From Pseudomonadota bacterium (GTDB lineage Bacteria > Pseudomonadota > Gammaproteobacteria > Burkholderiales > Rhodocyclaceae), in contig JAFEDI010000067.1 of the NCBI GenBank assembly GCA_018241725.1, forward strand, positions 62,001 to 126,000: a stretch of DNA of 64,000 nucleotides. The letters are read 5' to 3'. Made by a program: the position numbers and the translations under genes. This document shows, piece after piece, positions 20,730-30,651 of the stretch (position 1 is its first letter; the number at the start of each line of letters is the position of its first letter). Under the pieces are notes generated by a model. It worked only from the letters and a program-made list of their open reading frames with translations, ran no database searches and was not told where the DNA came from.

Positions 20730-22109
20730 ATGCAATTCACAACATCCATCGACAGGCGCGCCCGTGCAGTACTCGCCGCCGGCCTTTGCGGCGGCTGCCT
20801 GCCGCTTGCCGCCCTGGCCGACGACGACTCCCACGAACTGGAACTCAAGGTTCACGGTGTTTACTGGGCCGACAAGGGGCTGGCCTATCCGAGCGCCAAG
20901 ACGCCCAAACCACAGCCCGCCGCCTACGAACAGAGCGCACTGGGGCTGGAGCTCAACTACCGCTCGCCCTACTTCCTGGGTGGCGTGGCCGGCTTCGACG
21001 CGTCGGTATACAGCGTCAACCGGCTTGGCGACAGCGGCGTGCCGACGACCCAGTTGGTAGAGGTCGGCAACAACGGCCGCCTCGAAAACGGCTACCAGTC
21101 TCTCGGGCAGGCCCTGCTCAAGCTCCGCCTCGGCGACAAGGCCGTCGTCAAGCTCGGCCGCCAGTTCCAGGACAGCCTGCTGCTGAAGAGCACCACCAAC
21201 CGCGCGGTGCCCGACACCTACTCCGGCGTCAGCGCCACGCTGCTGCCGACCGACGGGCTGAAGGTCTACGGCGCCGTGTATGACCAGTACCGCAGCCGTA
21301 CCACCGGCGAGTTCGTGCATTTCAGGACCGAGGCGAGCGGCCGCAACCGCATCGACTACATCGCCGTCCTCGGCGGCAATTACGTGCGCGGGCCGCTGGA
21401 GCTGACCGCCGAATACCTGAACGCCAGGTCCTACCTGGCCAAGAGCGCGCTGATCGCCGCCTACACGATTCCCCTCGGCACCGACCGGGTGAAGCTGTCC
21501 GGCGGCTATCTCACGTCCCGCGATTCCGGCTCCCTGTTCGTCTGCGGCGCCGAGAAGGACATGGACTGCGCCGGTAGCGGCCGCATCTCCAACCGGGGCA
21601 GCGGCGCCTACCTGGATGCAGCATGGACGATCCGCGACTTCACCATCGGCGGCGCGCTGACCAAGATCAGGGGCTTCTGGATAGAAGACAACTACGCCGT
21701 CGATGCGGACCGGACCGGGGCGCTGACCCAGGACCCGGGCACCAACCCCTTCCCGACCCAGGCCGTCGTCGGCCCGGACTTCACGAACCGGGACGAAACC
21801 GCCGCCCAGATCCGCGTCGCCTACGACTGGAAAGCCCTGATCCCCGGCTTGAAGACTGCCTACCGCTACGTCCGTGGCACCGACGCCCGCAGCAGCAATC
21901 TGGTCAATGGAGTGGACGGCCGTGAACAATACCGGGAGTTCGACGCCCGCTACGCGCTGCCCTTCGTGAAGAACGTCAGCCTGCGCTACATGTTCATGAC
22001 CTACGACTCACAGGCCGACGGGCGCACTACGAGCCAGACCCTCAACGGGCTGACCCGCCAGGACTGGCGCCAGCACCGCTTCTACATCGACTACACATAC
22101 CGCTTCTGA
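20730..22109 (+). CDS. OprD-family outer-membrane porin
   Basis: A 459-aa outer-membrane beta-barrel. A signal peptide ends at LAALADDD. The mature sequence has alternating amphipathic strands, the segment VVKLGRQFQDSLLLKSTTNRAVPDTYSG typical of OprD porins, and a C-terminal Phe (YIDYTYRF). OprD porins admit small carboxylates or basic amino acids. It is 139 bp downstream of the MFS gene, so together they would form an outer- and inner-membrane import route. The start at 20730 is chosen for the signal peptide and GGGGA upstream. Confidence 0.85.
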   Translation: MQFTTSIDRRARAVLAAGLCGGCLPLAALADDDSHELELKVHGVYWADKGLAYPSAKTPKPQPAAYEQSALGLELNYRSPYFLGGVAGFDASVYSVNRLGDSGVPTTQLVEVGNNGRLENGYQSLGQALLKLRLGDKAVVKLGRQFQDSLLLKSTTNRAVPDTYSGVSATLLPTDGLKVYGAVYDQYRSRTTGEFVHFRTEASGRNRIDYIAVLGGNYVRGPLELTAEYLNARSYLAKSALIAAYTIPLGTDRVKLSGGYLTSRDSGSLFVCGAEKDMDCAGSGRISNRGSGAYLDAAWTIRDFTIGGALTKIRGFWIEDNYAVDADRTGALTQDPGTNPFPTQAVVGPDFTNRDETAAQIRVAYDWKALIPGLKTAYRYVRGTDARSSNLVNGVDGREQYREFDARYALPFVKNVSLRYMFMTYDSQADGRTTSQTLNGLTRQDWRQHRFYIDYTYRF

Positions 22110-22147
22110 AGCGGCAGCACTCAGCGAATCCCTGTGCAGTAGCTTGC

Positions 22148-22174
22148 TCCCCGCCCACCGGCGGGGATTTTTTT
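22148..22174 (+). terminator. Rho-independent terminator after OprD-type porin
   Basis: TCCCCGCC and GGCGGGGA are complementary around CACC and followed by seven T. Confidence 0.9.
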
Positions 22175-22262
22175 GCACGGCAAACGCAGCCGGAAAAATC
22201 ACCGCTCCACCGCGGCGCCCCCCTCGGCACCGGCCACGCTGGACGAGGTCCAGGGTGAATCC

Positions 22263-23582
22263 TCACTGGCCCTGCGGATACCACAGCACCGCCTGGCGCT
22301 GGCCGTCCTTCGTCGAACTACCTGCTGCCACCGCTCGCCCGCAGCTATCCACCGCCACCGAAGCGCCCCGCTCGTCGCCGGCTGTTCCCCACTGCCAGGC
22401 GCGCAGCACTGTGCCGTCGTTGCGAACCTTCAGCAGGAAGAGATCGCTCGCCCCCGCCGGTGCCTTGCCGCCCAGGAAGGAACCCGTCGTCTCGCCAAAC
22501 AGGAAGAGATTGCCCTGGCTGTCGAGCTTCGCATCGGTGAGCCACTCGGCGCCGATGGTGCCCAGTTGGGCGCTGGTGATCACCGCGCCGTCCAGCGGAT
22601 TGATGCGTGCCACGAAGACGTCCGTATTGCCGATACTGACGCCGCCGCGGAAGGAGCCCATCACGGTGCCGAGCATCAGCACGCTGCCGTCGGACAGAGG
22701 CTTGAGGAAAGCCACGTTGTCCACGCCGGATGTCGTGTAGCGGGCCGTCCATACCGTCGTTCCGTTGGTGTCCAGCTTGCGCACGAAGGCGCCGCGGTTG
22801 CTGCCGCTGGTCACCACGCCGCCGATAAATGTCGAGCCATCCGGCGCGACCGCGAGACTCGACGCGTAGTCCTGCTCGTCGCTGTTCGAGCGGTGACTCC
22901 AGACCGTCGCAATGGACGAGGCGTCACCAGGCCGGCCGGCCCGCAGTCGGTAAGCAAAAGAATCGGCCCATGCCGCCACGTAATTGGTGGGAATGTAATC
23001 GTCGTTGTAGCCGCCGATGTAGAGATCGCTGTCGGACGTGGCCACCAGGCGCCGCGGATGCTGCGGGAACTCGTCCCCGAACTGGGTCACCCCCCAGCCG
23101 CCCGACGGACTGCGGGCATCGGTGCTGGCCACGAAAGCGTCGAACTGGCCGCGGTTGGCCGTTCCGGCGAGAACGCCCGTGGTACGGCCCACTGCATACA
23201 GGGTGCCCGACGCGGTCAGCGCCAGCGCCTCTACCGTATCCGCGCCCGGCGAATCGAAGCGCGAGCCGCTATCGAACTGGAGATCGCCGGTATTCGACAG
23301 CATGCGGACCATGCCACGGGCGTTGCCGGCCGGCTCCAGCGAGGTCTGGCCGATCACGCCGCGGTCGTAGCCGGCGAGCCAGATCCGGTTGCTGCCATCG
23401 ACCAGCACATCGTTCCATTCGCTGGCGCCGGCATCCGCCGGATGCATGGTCGCCTCGGCGGGCAGCGCGACACAGACCTGGGGGTTCCCGCCGGGCGGCG
23501 TGGCGGCACCACCGCCTCCACCTCCGCAGGCGTTCAGGAGGGAGAGGAGCGCGGCGGTCAGGGCCGAGCGGCGGGGTTTCAT
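22263..23582 (-). CDS. Beta-propeller (SBBP-like) lipoprotein
   Basis: A 439-aa lipoprotein. MKPRRSALTAALLSLLNAC gives a lipobox with Cys at 19, followed by a poly-Gly linker. The body consists of repeating 45-60-residue units with D-x-F-V/L-x-K/R motifs (DAFVASTDA; GAFVRKLDTNGTTVW; DVFVARINPLDGAV; DLFLLKVRNDGTVL), as in SBBP beta-propeller proteins. Function is unknown; such proteins are usually surface or periplasmic binding scaffolds. It is divergent from the kdp operon. The start at 23582 is chosen for the signal peptide. Confidence 0.75.
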   Translation of the reverse strand: MKPRRSALTAALLSLLNACGGGGGGAATPPGGNPQVCVALPAEATMHPADAGASEWNDVLVDGSNRIWLAGYDRGVIGQTSLEPAGNARGMVRMLSNTGDLQFDSGSRFDSPGADTVEALALTASGTLYAVGRTTGVLAGTANRGQFDAFVASTDARSPSGGWGVTQFGDEFPQHPRRLVATSDSDLYIGGYNDDYIPTNYVAAWADSFAYRLRAGRPGDASSIATVWSHRSNSDEQDYASSLAVAPDGSTFIGGVVTSGSNRGAFVRKLDTNGTTVWTARYTTSGVDNVAFLKPLSDGSVLMLGTVMGSFRGGVSIGNTDVFVARINPLDGAVITSAQLGTIGAEWLTDAKLDSQGNLFLFGETTGSFLGGKAPAGASDLFLLKVRNDGTVLRAWQWGTAGDERGASVAVDSCGRAVAAGSSTKDGQRQAVLWYPQGQ

Positions 23583-23751
23583 GTTTGACTGGACCAATTT
23601 GAGCCTTCCTTGCGATCTGGGGGAAATCACCAGGGGCGAAGTATTTGGCGGCGGGAACTTGCGGTCTATGACCCACTTAACACCAATGACATACCCGCAA
23701 AGTCTTCATGGATATGTCGAAGAGCATTGCCGGCAGGCGAAGCCCGGCGGA

Positions 23752-23771
23752 TTTTTACAAGTCCTTTATCC
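23752..23771 (+). promoter_or_regulatory. Candidate KdpE-type T-rich site upstream of kdp
   Basis: Two T-rich blocks, TTTTTACA and CCTTTATCC, lie about 90 bp before the first small ORF in the divergent spacer. In E. coli KdpE binds a T-rich inverted or direct element upstream of kdpF. The resemblance is general and no clear -10/-35 pair could be assigned, so this is weak. Confidence 0.25.
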
Positions 23772-23855
23772 CGCAGCGCCCCCTTTTTCGAAGCTTTTGA
23801 TACCGCCCTCCCTAGCATGACGGTGTCGATTCCTTCGATCCGAAAAGGGGAACTC

Positions 23856-23944
23856 ATGGATCTCATCTATCTCGCTGCCATCGCCGCCTTCCTGGCCCTG
23901 ATGGTCGGCATGGCGGTCGGCTGCGACCGCCTGGGAGGCCACAA

Positions 23945-23948
<4 letters not shown>
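23856..23948 (+). CDS. 30-aa single-pass membrane ORF preceding kdpF
   Basis: The ORF encodes [20 protein letters not shown] then [10 protein letters not shown]: one hydrophobic helix with a short charged tail. A GGGGAA sequence lies just upstream, and the stop overlaps the kdpF start (ATGA), indicating translational coupling. It resembles KdpF in size and topology but not in sequence. It may be a second small stabilising subunit or regulator of the Kdp complex; that is inference. Confidence 0.7.
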
Positions 23949-24033
<85 letters not shown>

Positions 24034-24037
<4 letters not shown>

Positions 24038-25830
24038 CCTCCCATGCCTGGCTCCTGCTTGGGCTTTTCCTCGTTGTCCTGCTGTTGGCGGCCAAGCCCC
24101 TCGGCATCTACATCGCAAACGCGATGGAAGGCCGCCTGCGCGTCGGGCGCCCCCTCGAAAACTTCGTCTTCCGCCTGTGCGGCGTCCGTGCCGACGAGGA
24201 AACCGGCTGGCTGCGCTACGCGCTGGCCCTCCTCGTCTTCAATGCGCTGGGCGTCGTCACCGTATATGGGCTGCAACGCCTGCAGGCCGTCCTGCCGTTG
24301 AATCCCCAGCAGATGGCCGCGGTGACACCGGATTCCGCTTTCAACACCGCGGTGAGCTTCGTCACCAACACCAACTGGCAGGGCTACGGCGGCGAGTCGA
24401 CGATGGGCTATCTGGTCCAGATGCTCGGCCTCGGCGTGCAGAACTTCCTGTCCGCTGCCACCGGCATCGCCGTCGTCTTCGCGCTGATCCGCGGCATCGC
24501 CCGCCACAGCGCCACCACGGTGGGCAACGCGTGGGTCGATCTGACCCGCGCCACGGTCTGGGTGCTGCTGCCGCTGTCCGTGCTGATGGCGCTCTTCCTC
24601 GCCGGCCAGGGCGTGATCCAGAACTTCTCGCCCTATCAGGATGTGACGACGGTCGAGACCACCCATTACGACGCGCCCCGCCTCGACGCCTCCGGCCAGC
24701 CCTTGAAGGACGACAAGGGCAACGCGCTGACCGATCCCGCCGAAACCCGCGTGCAGACGCTGCCGATGGGGCCGGTCGCCTCCCAGGAAGCGATCAAGAT
24801 GCTCGGCACCAACGGCGGCGGATTTTTCAACGCCAACTCGGCCCACCCCTACGAGAACCCCACGCCGCTGACCGACTTCGTGCAGATGCTGGCGATCTTC
24901 CTGATTCCCGCCGCCCTGTGCATCAGCTTCGGGCGCGTGGTCGGCGACAGTCGCCAGGGCTGGGCCGTACTGGCCGCAATGACGCTGATGTTCGTGCTGG
25001 CAGCATGGGCCGCCATGAGCTTCGAGCAGCAGGGCAACCCGCAACTGGCCGCCCTGGGCGTCGATCAGTCGGCCAGCACGCTGCAGGCCGGCGGCAACAT
25101 GGAAGGCAAGGAAGCCCGCTTCGGCATCGCCGACTCGGCGCTCTTCGCGACCATCACCACCGCCGCCAGCTGCGGCGCGGTGAACGCCATGCACGACTCC
25201 TTCACCCCCCTCGGCGGGCTGGTCCCGCTGATCAACATGCAGCTCGGCGAGGTGGTCTTCGGCGGCGTCGGCACAGGGCTCTACGGCATGCTGGTATTCG
25301 CCATCCTGGCCGTCTTCATCGCTGGCCTGATGATCGGCCGCACGCCGGAATACCTGGGCAAGAAGATCGAAGCCTACGAGATGAAGATGAGCTCCATCGC
25401 CATCCTCGTCACGCCCCTCCTCGTCCTCCTCGGCACCGCGGTGGCAGTGATGGCGGAAGCCGGCCGTGCCGGCATCGCCAACCCCGGCGCCCATGGCTTC
25501 TCGGAAATCCTCTATGCGCTGACGTCCGCCGCCAACAACAACGGCAGCGCCTTTGCCGGGCTGTCCGCCAACACGCCCTTCTATAACGTGCTGCTGGCCA
25601 TTGCCATGTGGTTCGGCCGCTTCGGTGTGATCGTGCCGGTACTCGCAATGGCCGGCTCCCTCGCCGCGAAGAAGCGCATCCCCACCGGCGCCGGCACCAT
25701 GCCGACCCACGGCCCGCTGTTCGTCACCCTGCTGATCGGCACCGTGCTGCTGGTCGGCCTGCTCAACTACGTACCGGCGCTGGCGCTCGGCCCCATCGTC
25801 GAGCACCTGATGCTGTGGCTCGGCGCCTGA
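24034..25830 (+). CDS. kdpA: K+-transporting ATPase channel subunit A
   Basis: A 598-aa, 10-TM protein of the SKT superfamily that forms the K+ path of the high-affinity Kdp pump. Selectivity-filter loops are visible, including [37 protein letters not shown] and [19 protein letters not shown]. The family is about 560-600 aa, so it is full length. It begins in a 4-bp overlap with kdpF and is followed 18 bp later by kdpB. Confidence 0.96.
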
Positions 25831-25848
25831 GCCAAGGAGAAGACCAAC

Positions 25849-27927
25849 ATGAGCAAGAAGACCTTCACCCTGTTCGACCCCGCCCTGGCCCTGCCGGCCG
25901 TCGGCGAAGCCTTCCGCAAACTGAACCCGGCCGTGCAGTGGCACAACCCGGTGATGTTCGTGGTGTACGTGGGCAGCATCCTGACCACCCTGCTCGCCGC
26001 CCAGGCCCTCGTCGGTGACGGCGAAGCGCCCGCCGGCTTCATCGTCGCCGTGGCCCTGTGGCTGTGGTTCACCGTGCTGTTCGCCAATTTCGCAGAAGCG
26101 CTGGCCGAAGGCCGCAGCAAGGCCCAGGCCGCGTCCCTGCGCGGGCTCAAGAAGGAAACCTGGGCCAAGAAGCTGCTCGAACCCCACTACGGCGGCAAAT
26201 GGCAGCTCGTCCAGGGCACCGACTTGCGCAAGGGCGACGTGGTCGTCGTCGAGGCGGGCGGCTTGGGCCATTCGGTAATTCCCGCCGATGGCGAGGTGAT
26301 AGAGGGCGTAGCCTCGGTGGACGAATCGGCCATCACTGGCGAATCCGCGCCGGTGATCCGCGAGTCCGGCGGCGACTTCTCGGCCGTGACCGGCGGCACC
26401 CGGGTGCTGTCCGACTGGATCGTGATGCGGGTCACCGCCAACCCCGGCGAGACCTTCGTAGACCGCATGATCGCGATGGTCGAGGGCGCCAAGCGCCAGA
26501 AGACCCCCAACGAGATCGCCCTGACCATCCTGCTGGTGGCGCTGACCATCGTCTTCCTCGGCGTCACCGTGACCCTGCTGCCTTTCTCCCTGTTCAGCGT
26601 GGACGTGTCCGGCGCCGGCCGTCCGGTCGGCATCACGGTTCTCGTCGCCCTGCTGGTGTGCCTGATCCCGACCACCATCGCCGGTCTGCTGTCGGCCATC
26701 GGCGTGGCCGGCATGAGCCGCATGATGCAGGCCAACGTGATCGCCACGTCCGGTCGGGCGGTGGAAGCTGCAGGCGACGTGGATGTGCTGCTGATGGACA
26801 AGACCGGCACCATCACCCTCGGCAACCGCCAGGCCTCCGCCTTCCTGCCCGCCGAGGGCGTGGGCGAGGCCGAACTGGCGGACGCCGCCCAGCTCGCCTC
26901 CCTTGCGGACGAGACACCGGAAGGGCGCAGCATCGTGGTGCTCGCCAAGCAGAAGTTCAACCTGCGGGAACGGGACATCCATGCCCTCGACGCGCACTTT
27001 GTCCACTTCTCGGCGCAGACCCGCATGAGCGGCGTGGATCTGGGCAACAAGCAGATCCGCAAAGGCGCCGCCGATGCGATCCGCCGCCACGTGGAAGGCC
27101 TGGGCGGCCACTTCCCGACCACCGTCGCCGCCCGCGTTGACGAAGTGGCGCGCCGTGGCAGCACGCCGCTGGTGGTCTCCGACGGCAAGCAGGTGCTCGG
27201 CGTCATCGAGCTGAAGGACATCGTCAAGGGCGGCATCAAGGAACGCTTCGCCGAGCTGCGCCGGATGGGCATCAAGACCGTGATGGTGACCGGCGACAAC
27301 CGGGTCACCGCCGCGGCGATCGCCGCCGAAGCCGGCGTGGACGACTTCCTCGCCGAAGCCACGCCGGAAGCCAAGCTGGCCCTGATCCGCCAGTACCAGG
27401 CCGAGGGGCGCCTGGTGGCGATGACCGGCGACGGCACCAACGACGCCCCGGCCCTCGCCCAGGCCGACGTGGCCGTGGCCATGAACACCGGCACCCAGGC
27501 CGCCAAGGAGGCCGGCAACATGGTCGACCTGGACTCCAACCCGACCAAGCTCATCGAGGTGGTCGAGACCGGCAAGCAGATGCTGATGACCCGCGGCTCG
27601 CTGACCACCTTCAGCATCGCCAACGACATCGCCAAGTACTTCGCGATCATCCCGGCGGCCTTCGTCGGCACCTACCCGCAACTGGCCGCCCTCAACGTGA
27701 TGGGCCTCGCCAGCCCGGCCTCGGCGATCCTGTCGGCGGTGATCTTCAACGCGCTGATCATCGTCTTCCTGATTCCTCTGGCCCTGAAAGGCGTGCCCTA
27801 CCGCCCCCTCGGCGCCGCCACGCTGCTGCGCCGCAACCTGGCCGTCTATGGCCTCGGCGGCATCCTGGTGCCCTTCGTCGGCATCAAGCTGATCGACGTC
27901 CTGCTGGCCGCCAGCGGCCTGGCCTGA
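25849..27927 (+). CDS. kdpB: K+-transporting P-type ATPase subunit B
   Basis: A 692-aa P-type ATPase that hydrolyses ATP to drive K+ uptake through KdpA. The phosphorylated Asp is D317 in [10 protein letters not shown]. Other motifs are the dephosphorylation loop [21 protein letters not shown] and the hinge [19 protein letters not shown] segments are grouped as in type IA pumps. An AAGGAG-like sequence precedes the start. kdpC follows after 14 bp. Confidence 0.97.
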   Translation: MSKKTFTLFDPALALPAVGEAFRKLNPAVQWHNPVMFVVYVGSILTTLLAAQALVGDGEAPAGFIVAVALWLWFTVLFANFAEALAEGRSKAQAASLRGLKKETWAKKLLEPHYGGKWQLVQGTDLRKGDVVVVEAGGLGHSVIPADGEVIEGVASVDESAITGESAPVIRESGGDFSAVTGGTRVLSDWIVMRVTANPGETFVDRMIAMVEGAKRQKTPNEIALTILLVALTIVFLGVTVTLLPFSLFSVDVSGAGRPVGITVLVALLVCLIPTTIAGLLSAIGVAGMSRMMQANVIATSGRAVEAAGDVDVLLMDKTGTITLGNRQASAFLPAEGVGEAELADAAQLASLADETPEGRSIVVLAKQKFNLRERDIHALDAHFVHFSAQTRMSGVDLGNKQIRKGAADAIRRHVEGLGGHFPTTVAARVDEVARRGSTPLVVSDGKQVLGVIELKDIVKGGIKERFAELRRMGIKTVMVTGDNRVTAAAIAAEAGVDDFLAEATPEAKLALIRQYQAEGRLVAMTGDGTNDAPALAQADVAVAMNTGTQAAKEAGNMVDLDSNPTKLIEVVETGKQMLMTRGSLTTFSIANDIAKYFAIIPAAFVGTYPQLAALNVMGLASPASAILSAVIFNALIIVFLIPLALKGVPYRPLGAATLLRRNLAVYGLGGILVPFVGIKLIDVLLAASGLA

Positions 27928-27941
27928 ACCGGAGAAGAACC

Positions 27942-28517
27942 ATGAAATCCCTGCTGCGCCCCGCCATCAGCCTGTTCGTGCTGCTCAGTGCGCTGACCGG
28001 CATCGCCTACCCCCTCGCGGTGACCGGTGTCGCCCGCGTCGCCTTCCCCGAGCAGGCCGCCGGCAGCCTGATCCTGCAGGACGGCAAACCGGTCGGCTCA
28101 CGCCTGATCGGCCAGAACTTCAGCGACCCGGCCCACTTCTGGGGCCGCCCTTCGGCCACCGCACCCCAGCCCTACAACGCCGCCGCCTCGTCGGGCTCCA
28201 ACCAGGGCCCCTTGAACCCGGCACTGGCCGACGCGGTGAAGGCCCGCATCGCCGCGCTGCGGGCCGCCGATCCGGCCAACCAGGCACCGATTCCGGCCGA
28301 TCTGGTCACCGCCTCGGCCAGCGGCCTCGACCCCCACATCAGCCCGGCCGCCGCCGTCTGGCAGGCGGGCCGTGTCGCCAAGGCCCGCGGGCTGCCCGAA
28401 ACGGAAGTCGCGAAGCTCATCGACGCCCACACGGCAGGCCGCCAGTGGGGCGTCTTCGGCGAACCCCGTGTGAACGTACTGGAACTCAACCTCGCCCTCG
28501 ACGCGCACAAGAACTGA
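27942..28517 (+). CDS. kdpC: K+-transporting ATPase subunit C
   Basis: A 191-aa protein with one N-terminal TM helix ([21 protein letters not shown]) and a periplasmic domain. Characteristic motifs are [27 protein letters not shown] and [15 protein letters not shown]. KdpC is needed for assembly and activity of the KdpAB complex. The TorF-like porin gene follows after 10 bp. Confidence 0.96.
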   Translation: MKSLLRPAISLFVLLSALTGIAYPLAVTGVARVAFPEQAAGSLILQDGKPVGSRLIGQNFSDPAHFWGRPSATAPQPYNAAASSGSNQGPLNPALADAVKARIAALRAADPANQAPIPADLVTASASGLDPHISPAAAVWQAGRVAKARGLPETEVAKLIDAHTAGRQWGVFGEPRVNVLELNLALDAHKN

Positions 28518-28527
28518 CAAGAAAGCC

Positions 28528-29406
28528 ATGACCATGTCACTGCAAGCCAAGACCCTCGCGACTACCGCCTACCTCTTGCTCGCCGCTGCCGGCCCTGTTG
28601 CCGCCCAAGCGGAAGCGGACGGCACCGCAAGTGCCACCGCCCCGCTCACCGCCAACATCGGGCTCGTCTCCAGCTACCGTTTCCGCGGCCTCGATCAGAC
28701 CTTCGGACACCCAGCGGTCCAGGGCGGCTTCGACTATACCCACCCGTCCGGTTTCTATGCCGGCAACTGGAACTCCAACGTCAGCAGCGGCGCCGGCTAT
28801 CCCGAAGGCAGCCTCGAGATGGATTTCTACGGCGGCTACAAGACCACCCTCGGTGACTTCGGGGTGGACGTGGGCGGCCTGTATTACTACTACCCCGGCT
28901 CACGTCTCGACCATGCCTACGCCGGTGTGAATCAACGGCGCCCCGTCAGCACGGCCAGCGGAAACGTGGATAACGGGGAAATCTACGTGGCCGGCAACTG
29001 GCAGTTCCTCACGCTGAAGTATTCCCACGCCCTCACCGACTACTTCGCCATGCCCGGCACCCGCGGCACGGGCTACCTGGACCTGGCGGCATCTTACGAT
29101 CTGGGCCAGGGCTACGTGCTCGGCGCCCACGTCGGACGCCTTTTCATGCACGGTTTTACATACGCGAACGCGGACGGATCGCGCTATGACGGCAGCTACA
29201 CCGACTGGCGGCTTGGCATTACCAAGGACATCTCCGGCTGGATCGTCGGCGCCGCCTACGTCGGCAGCAGCGCCGAAGGACGCTGCAGCAACGGCGAGTT
29301 CTATTGCTTCAGCAGCAGCATGGCCAGCGACGGCTCGGCCAGCGGTTCGCGCAGCCGCGATGCCGGCCGCGGCATCGCGGTGCTGTCCGTGACCCGCAGC
29401 TTCTGA
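28528..29406 (+). CDS. TorF-family putative porin in the kdp operon
   Basis: A 292-aa outer-membrane protein of the TorF family. The signal peptide ends at PVAAQAEAD. The mature N-terminus TANIGLVSSYRFRGLDQTFGHPAVQGGFDYTHPSGFYAGNW is diagnostic, and the protein ends in Phe (SVTRSF). It lies 10 bp after kdpC. A porin placed directly after the pump genes suggests that it helps K+ reach the periplasm, but that is inference. A second ATG two codons on (28534) is possible. Confidence 0.85.
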   Translation: MTMSLQAKTLATTAYLLLAAAGPVAAQAEADGTASATAPLTANIGLVSSYRFRGLDQTFGHPAVQGGFDYTHPSGFYAGNWNSNVSSGAGYPEGSLEMDFYGGYKTTLGDFGVDVGGLYYYYPGSRLDHAYAGVNQRRPVSTASGNVDNGEIYVAGNWQFLTLKYSHALTDYFAMPGTRGTGYLDLAASYDLGQGYVLGAHVGRLFMHGFTYANADGSRYDGSYTDWRLGITKDISGWIVGAAYVGSSAEGRCSNGEFYCFSSSMASDGSASGSRSRDAGRGIAVLSVTRSF

Positions 29407-29428
29407 GCAGACGGAGGAACGGACGATC

Positions 29429-29893
29429 ATGCTCTCCCTCTCCGACATCCTGCTCCCGGAAGACATCCTGCTCGATCTGGACGTCACCAGTCCAGCCACG
29501 CTGTTCGACGCCATCGGCCAGAACATGCAGCGCTGGCACGGCCTGCCGCGCGTGTCGGTGGCCGAGGTTCTCGGCCTGCGCGAAACACTGGGCTGCACCG
29601 CGCTTGGCCAGGGCGTGGCGATTCCCCACGGCCGTCTGGCCGGGCTGCGCCAGACCCATGCCGCCTACGCTCGCCCCCGACGACCACTCCCATTCAGTGC
29701 GCCGGACGGCAAGCCGGTGACGGATTTCATCGTCCTGCTGGTGCCGGAACGGGCCACCGAAGAGCACTTGGGCATTCTTGCCGGTGTCTCCAGTCTTTTC
29801 ACCGACCCGCGTTTCCGGGAGGCCCTGCATGCCTGCTCCGACCCACATGAAATCCGGGCTCTGTTCCGCGCCTGGCAAGCCGCCGCGGCCTGA
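29429..29893 (+). CDS. PtsN-like EIIA (nitrogen PTS type) in the kdp operon
   Basis: A 154-aa PTS EIIA domain of the fructose/Ntr type. The phosphorylated His is H67 in GVAIPHGRL; DFIVLLVPERATEEHLGILAGVSSLF matches the family core. In E. coli, unphosphorylated EIIA(Ntr) binds the sensor KdpD and stimulates kdp expression, and it also binds TrkA. Its presence inside the kdp operon, upstream of kdpD, suggests a dedicated copy that couples PTS phosphorylation to potassium control. It lies 22 bp after the TorF gene. Confidence 0.88.
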   Translation: MLSLSDILLPEDILLDLDVTSPATLFDAIGQNMQRWHGLPRVSVAEVLGLRETLGCTALGQGVAIPHGRLAGLRQTHAAYARPRRPLPFSAPDGKPVTDFIVLLVPERATEEHLGILAGVSSLFTDPRFREALHACSDPHEIRALFRAWQAAAA

Positions 29894-30047
29894 ACCCTCC
29901 ACTTTCTCGACGCCCGACACCCTGAAACACTTCTGGTCGAATTGCTGACCCCATTCATCGGCGGCGCCCTCTTATTGCCCGACGCGGCGGCCGATGTTCT
30001 TTCCCAGAGCGCGCATTACCTGGCCCCTGCAACAGAAGGAGACGAGA

Positions 30048-30356
30048 ATGAACGTCAATCCCGCCAAGCTGTGCATTGGTGTCGTCGTGAGACATCGCGA
30101 TTACGCTGTCGCCGCATACGGCACCGACCACAGTGCCGAGAGCATCGGCTTTCCAGACTCGCCGCTGGGGCGGGCGGCATTGCGCGTCTTCCTGGCCGGG
30201 CAGGAATGTCCGCTATGCCTGGCCATCGCTGGAGACGGCGCCATCAGTGTTGCGCTGGCGATCAGTCCGGCGGCGCACTGCGATGTCTACATACTCGACG
30301 CGTCTCCCGAAGCCCATCCTGGACGCCTGGCCTCCTACGCCTCAAGGGCCCTGTGA
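30048..30356 (+). CDS. Unrecognised 102-aa protein, kdp operon
   Basis: A small soluble-looking protein (MNVNPAKLCIGVVVRHRDY...) with no recognised domain. Sequence includes SIGFPDSPLGRAALRVFL and CPLCLAI; there is a CxxC (ECPLC). AGGAGACGAG upstream supports the start at 30048. It follows the EIIA gene by 154 bp and is only 3 bp before the zinc-finger-like gene, so these two are coupled. It could be a small stress- or redox-responsive partner of the Kdp system; no function is claimed. Confidence 0.6.
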   Translation: MNVNPAKLCIGVVVRHRDYAVAAYGTDHSAESIGFPDSPLGRAALRVFLAGQECPLCLAIAGDGAISVALAISPAAHCDVYILDASPEAHPGRLASYASRAL

Positions 30357-30359
30357 GCC

Positions 30360-30566
30360 ATGCCTGTGCATGTCTGCCCCGTCTGCGGCGCCCGCCACGT
30401 GGTATCGAGCGTGCTGCACCAGCTCGCCTACCGACGCAGCCTGACCTGCTCACCAAGCTGCAAGGCGACATTCGGCCAGCGGGTGCGGCGACGCATCCTG
30501 GCGGAAATGGCTGAAAGCGCGGAGCGCCGGCGCGTGTCTGACCACCATCCCGACAGCGAGGACTAG
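30360..30566 (+). CDS. Small zinc-ribbon-like protein
   Basis: A 68-aa protein with a likely Zn site formed by CPVC near the N-terminus (C6, C9) and CSPSC (C30, C34), followed by a basic helix (KATFGQRVRRRILAEM). The Cys spacing and basic tail resemble small zinc ribbons that bind nucleic acid or a protein partner. It lies 3 bp downstream of the 102-aa gene and 85 bp before the CorA-like gene. Function is unknown. Confidence 0.65.
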   Translation: MPVHVCPVCGARHVVSSVLHQLAYRRSLTCSPSCKATFGQRVRRRILAEMAESAERRRVSDHHPDSED

Positions 30567-30651
30567 CGTGTTGTTCGTCGAACGGCAGAGAATCGCGATC
30601 TCGCGCCCCGGCGCGCCGTTCGTACGAACAAGACCTATAAAAGGAGACTCG

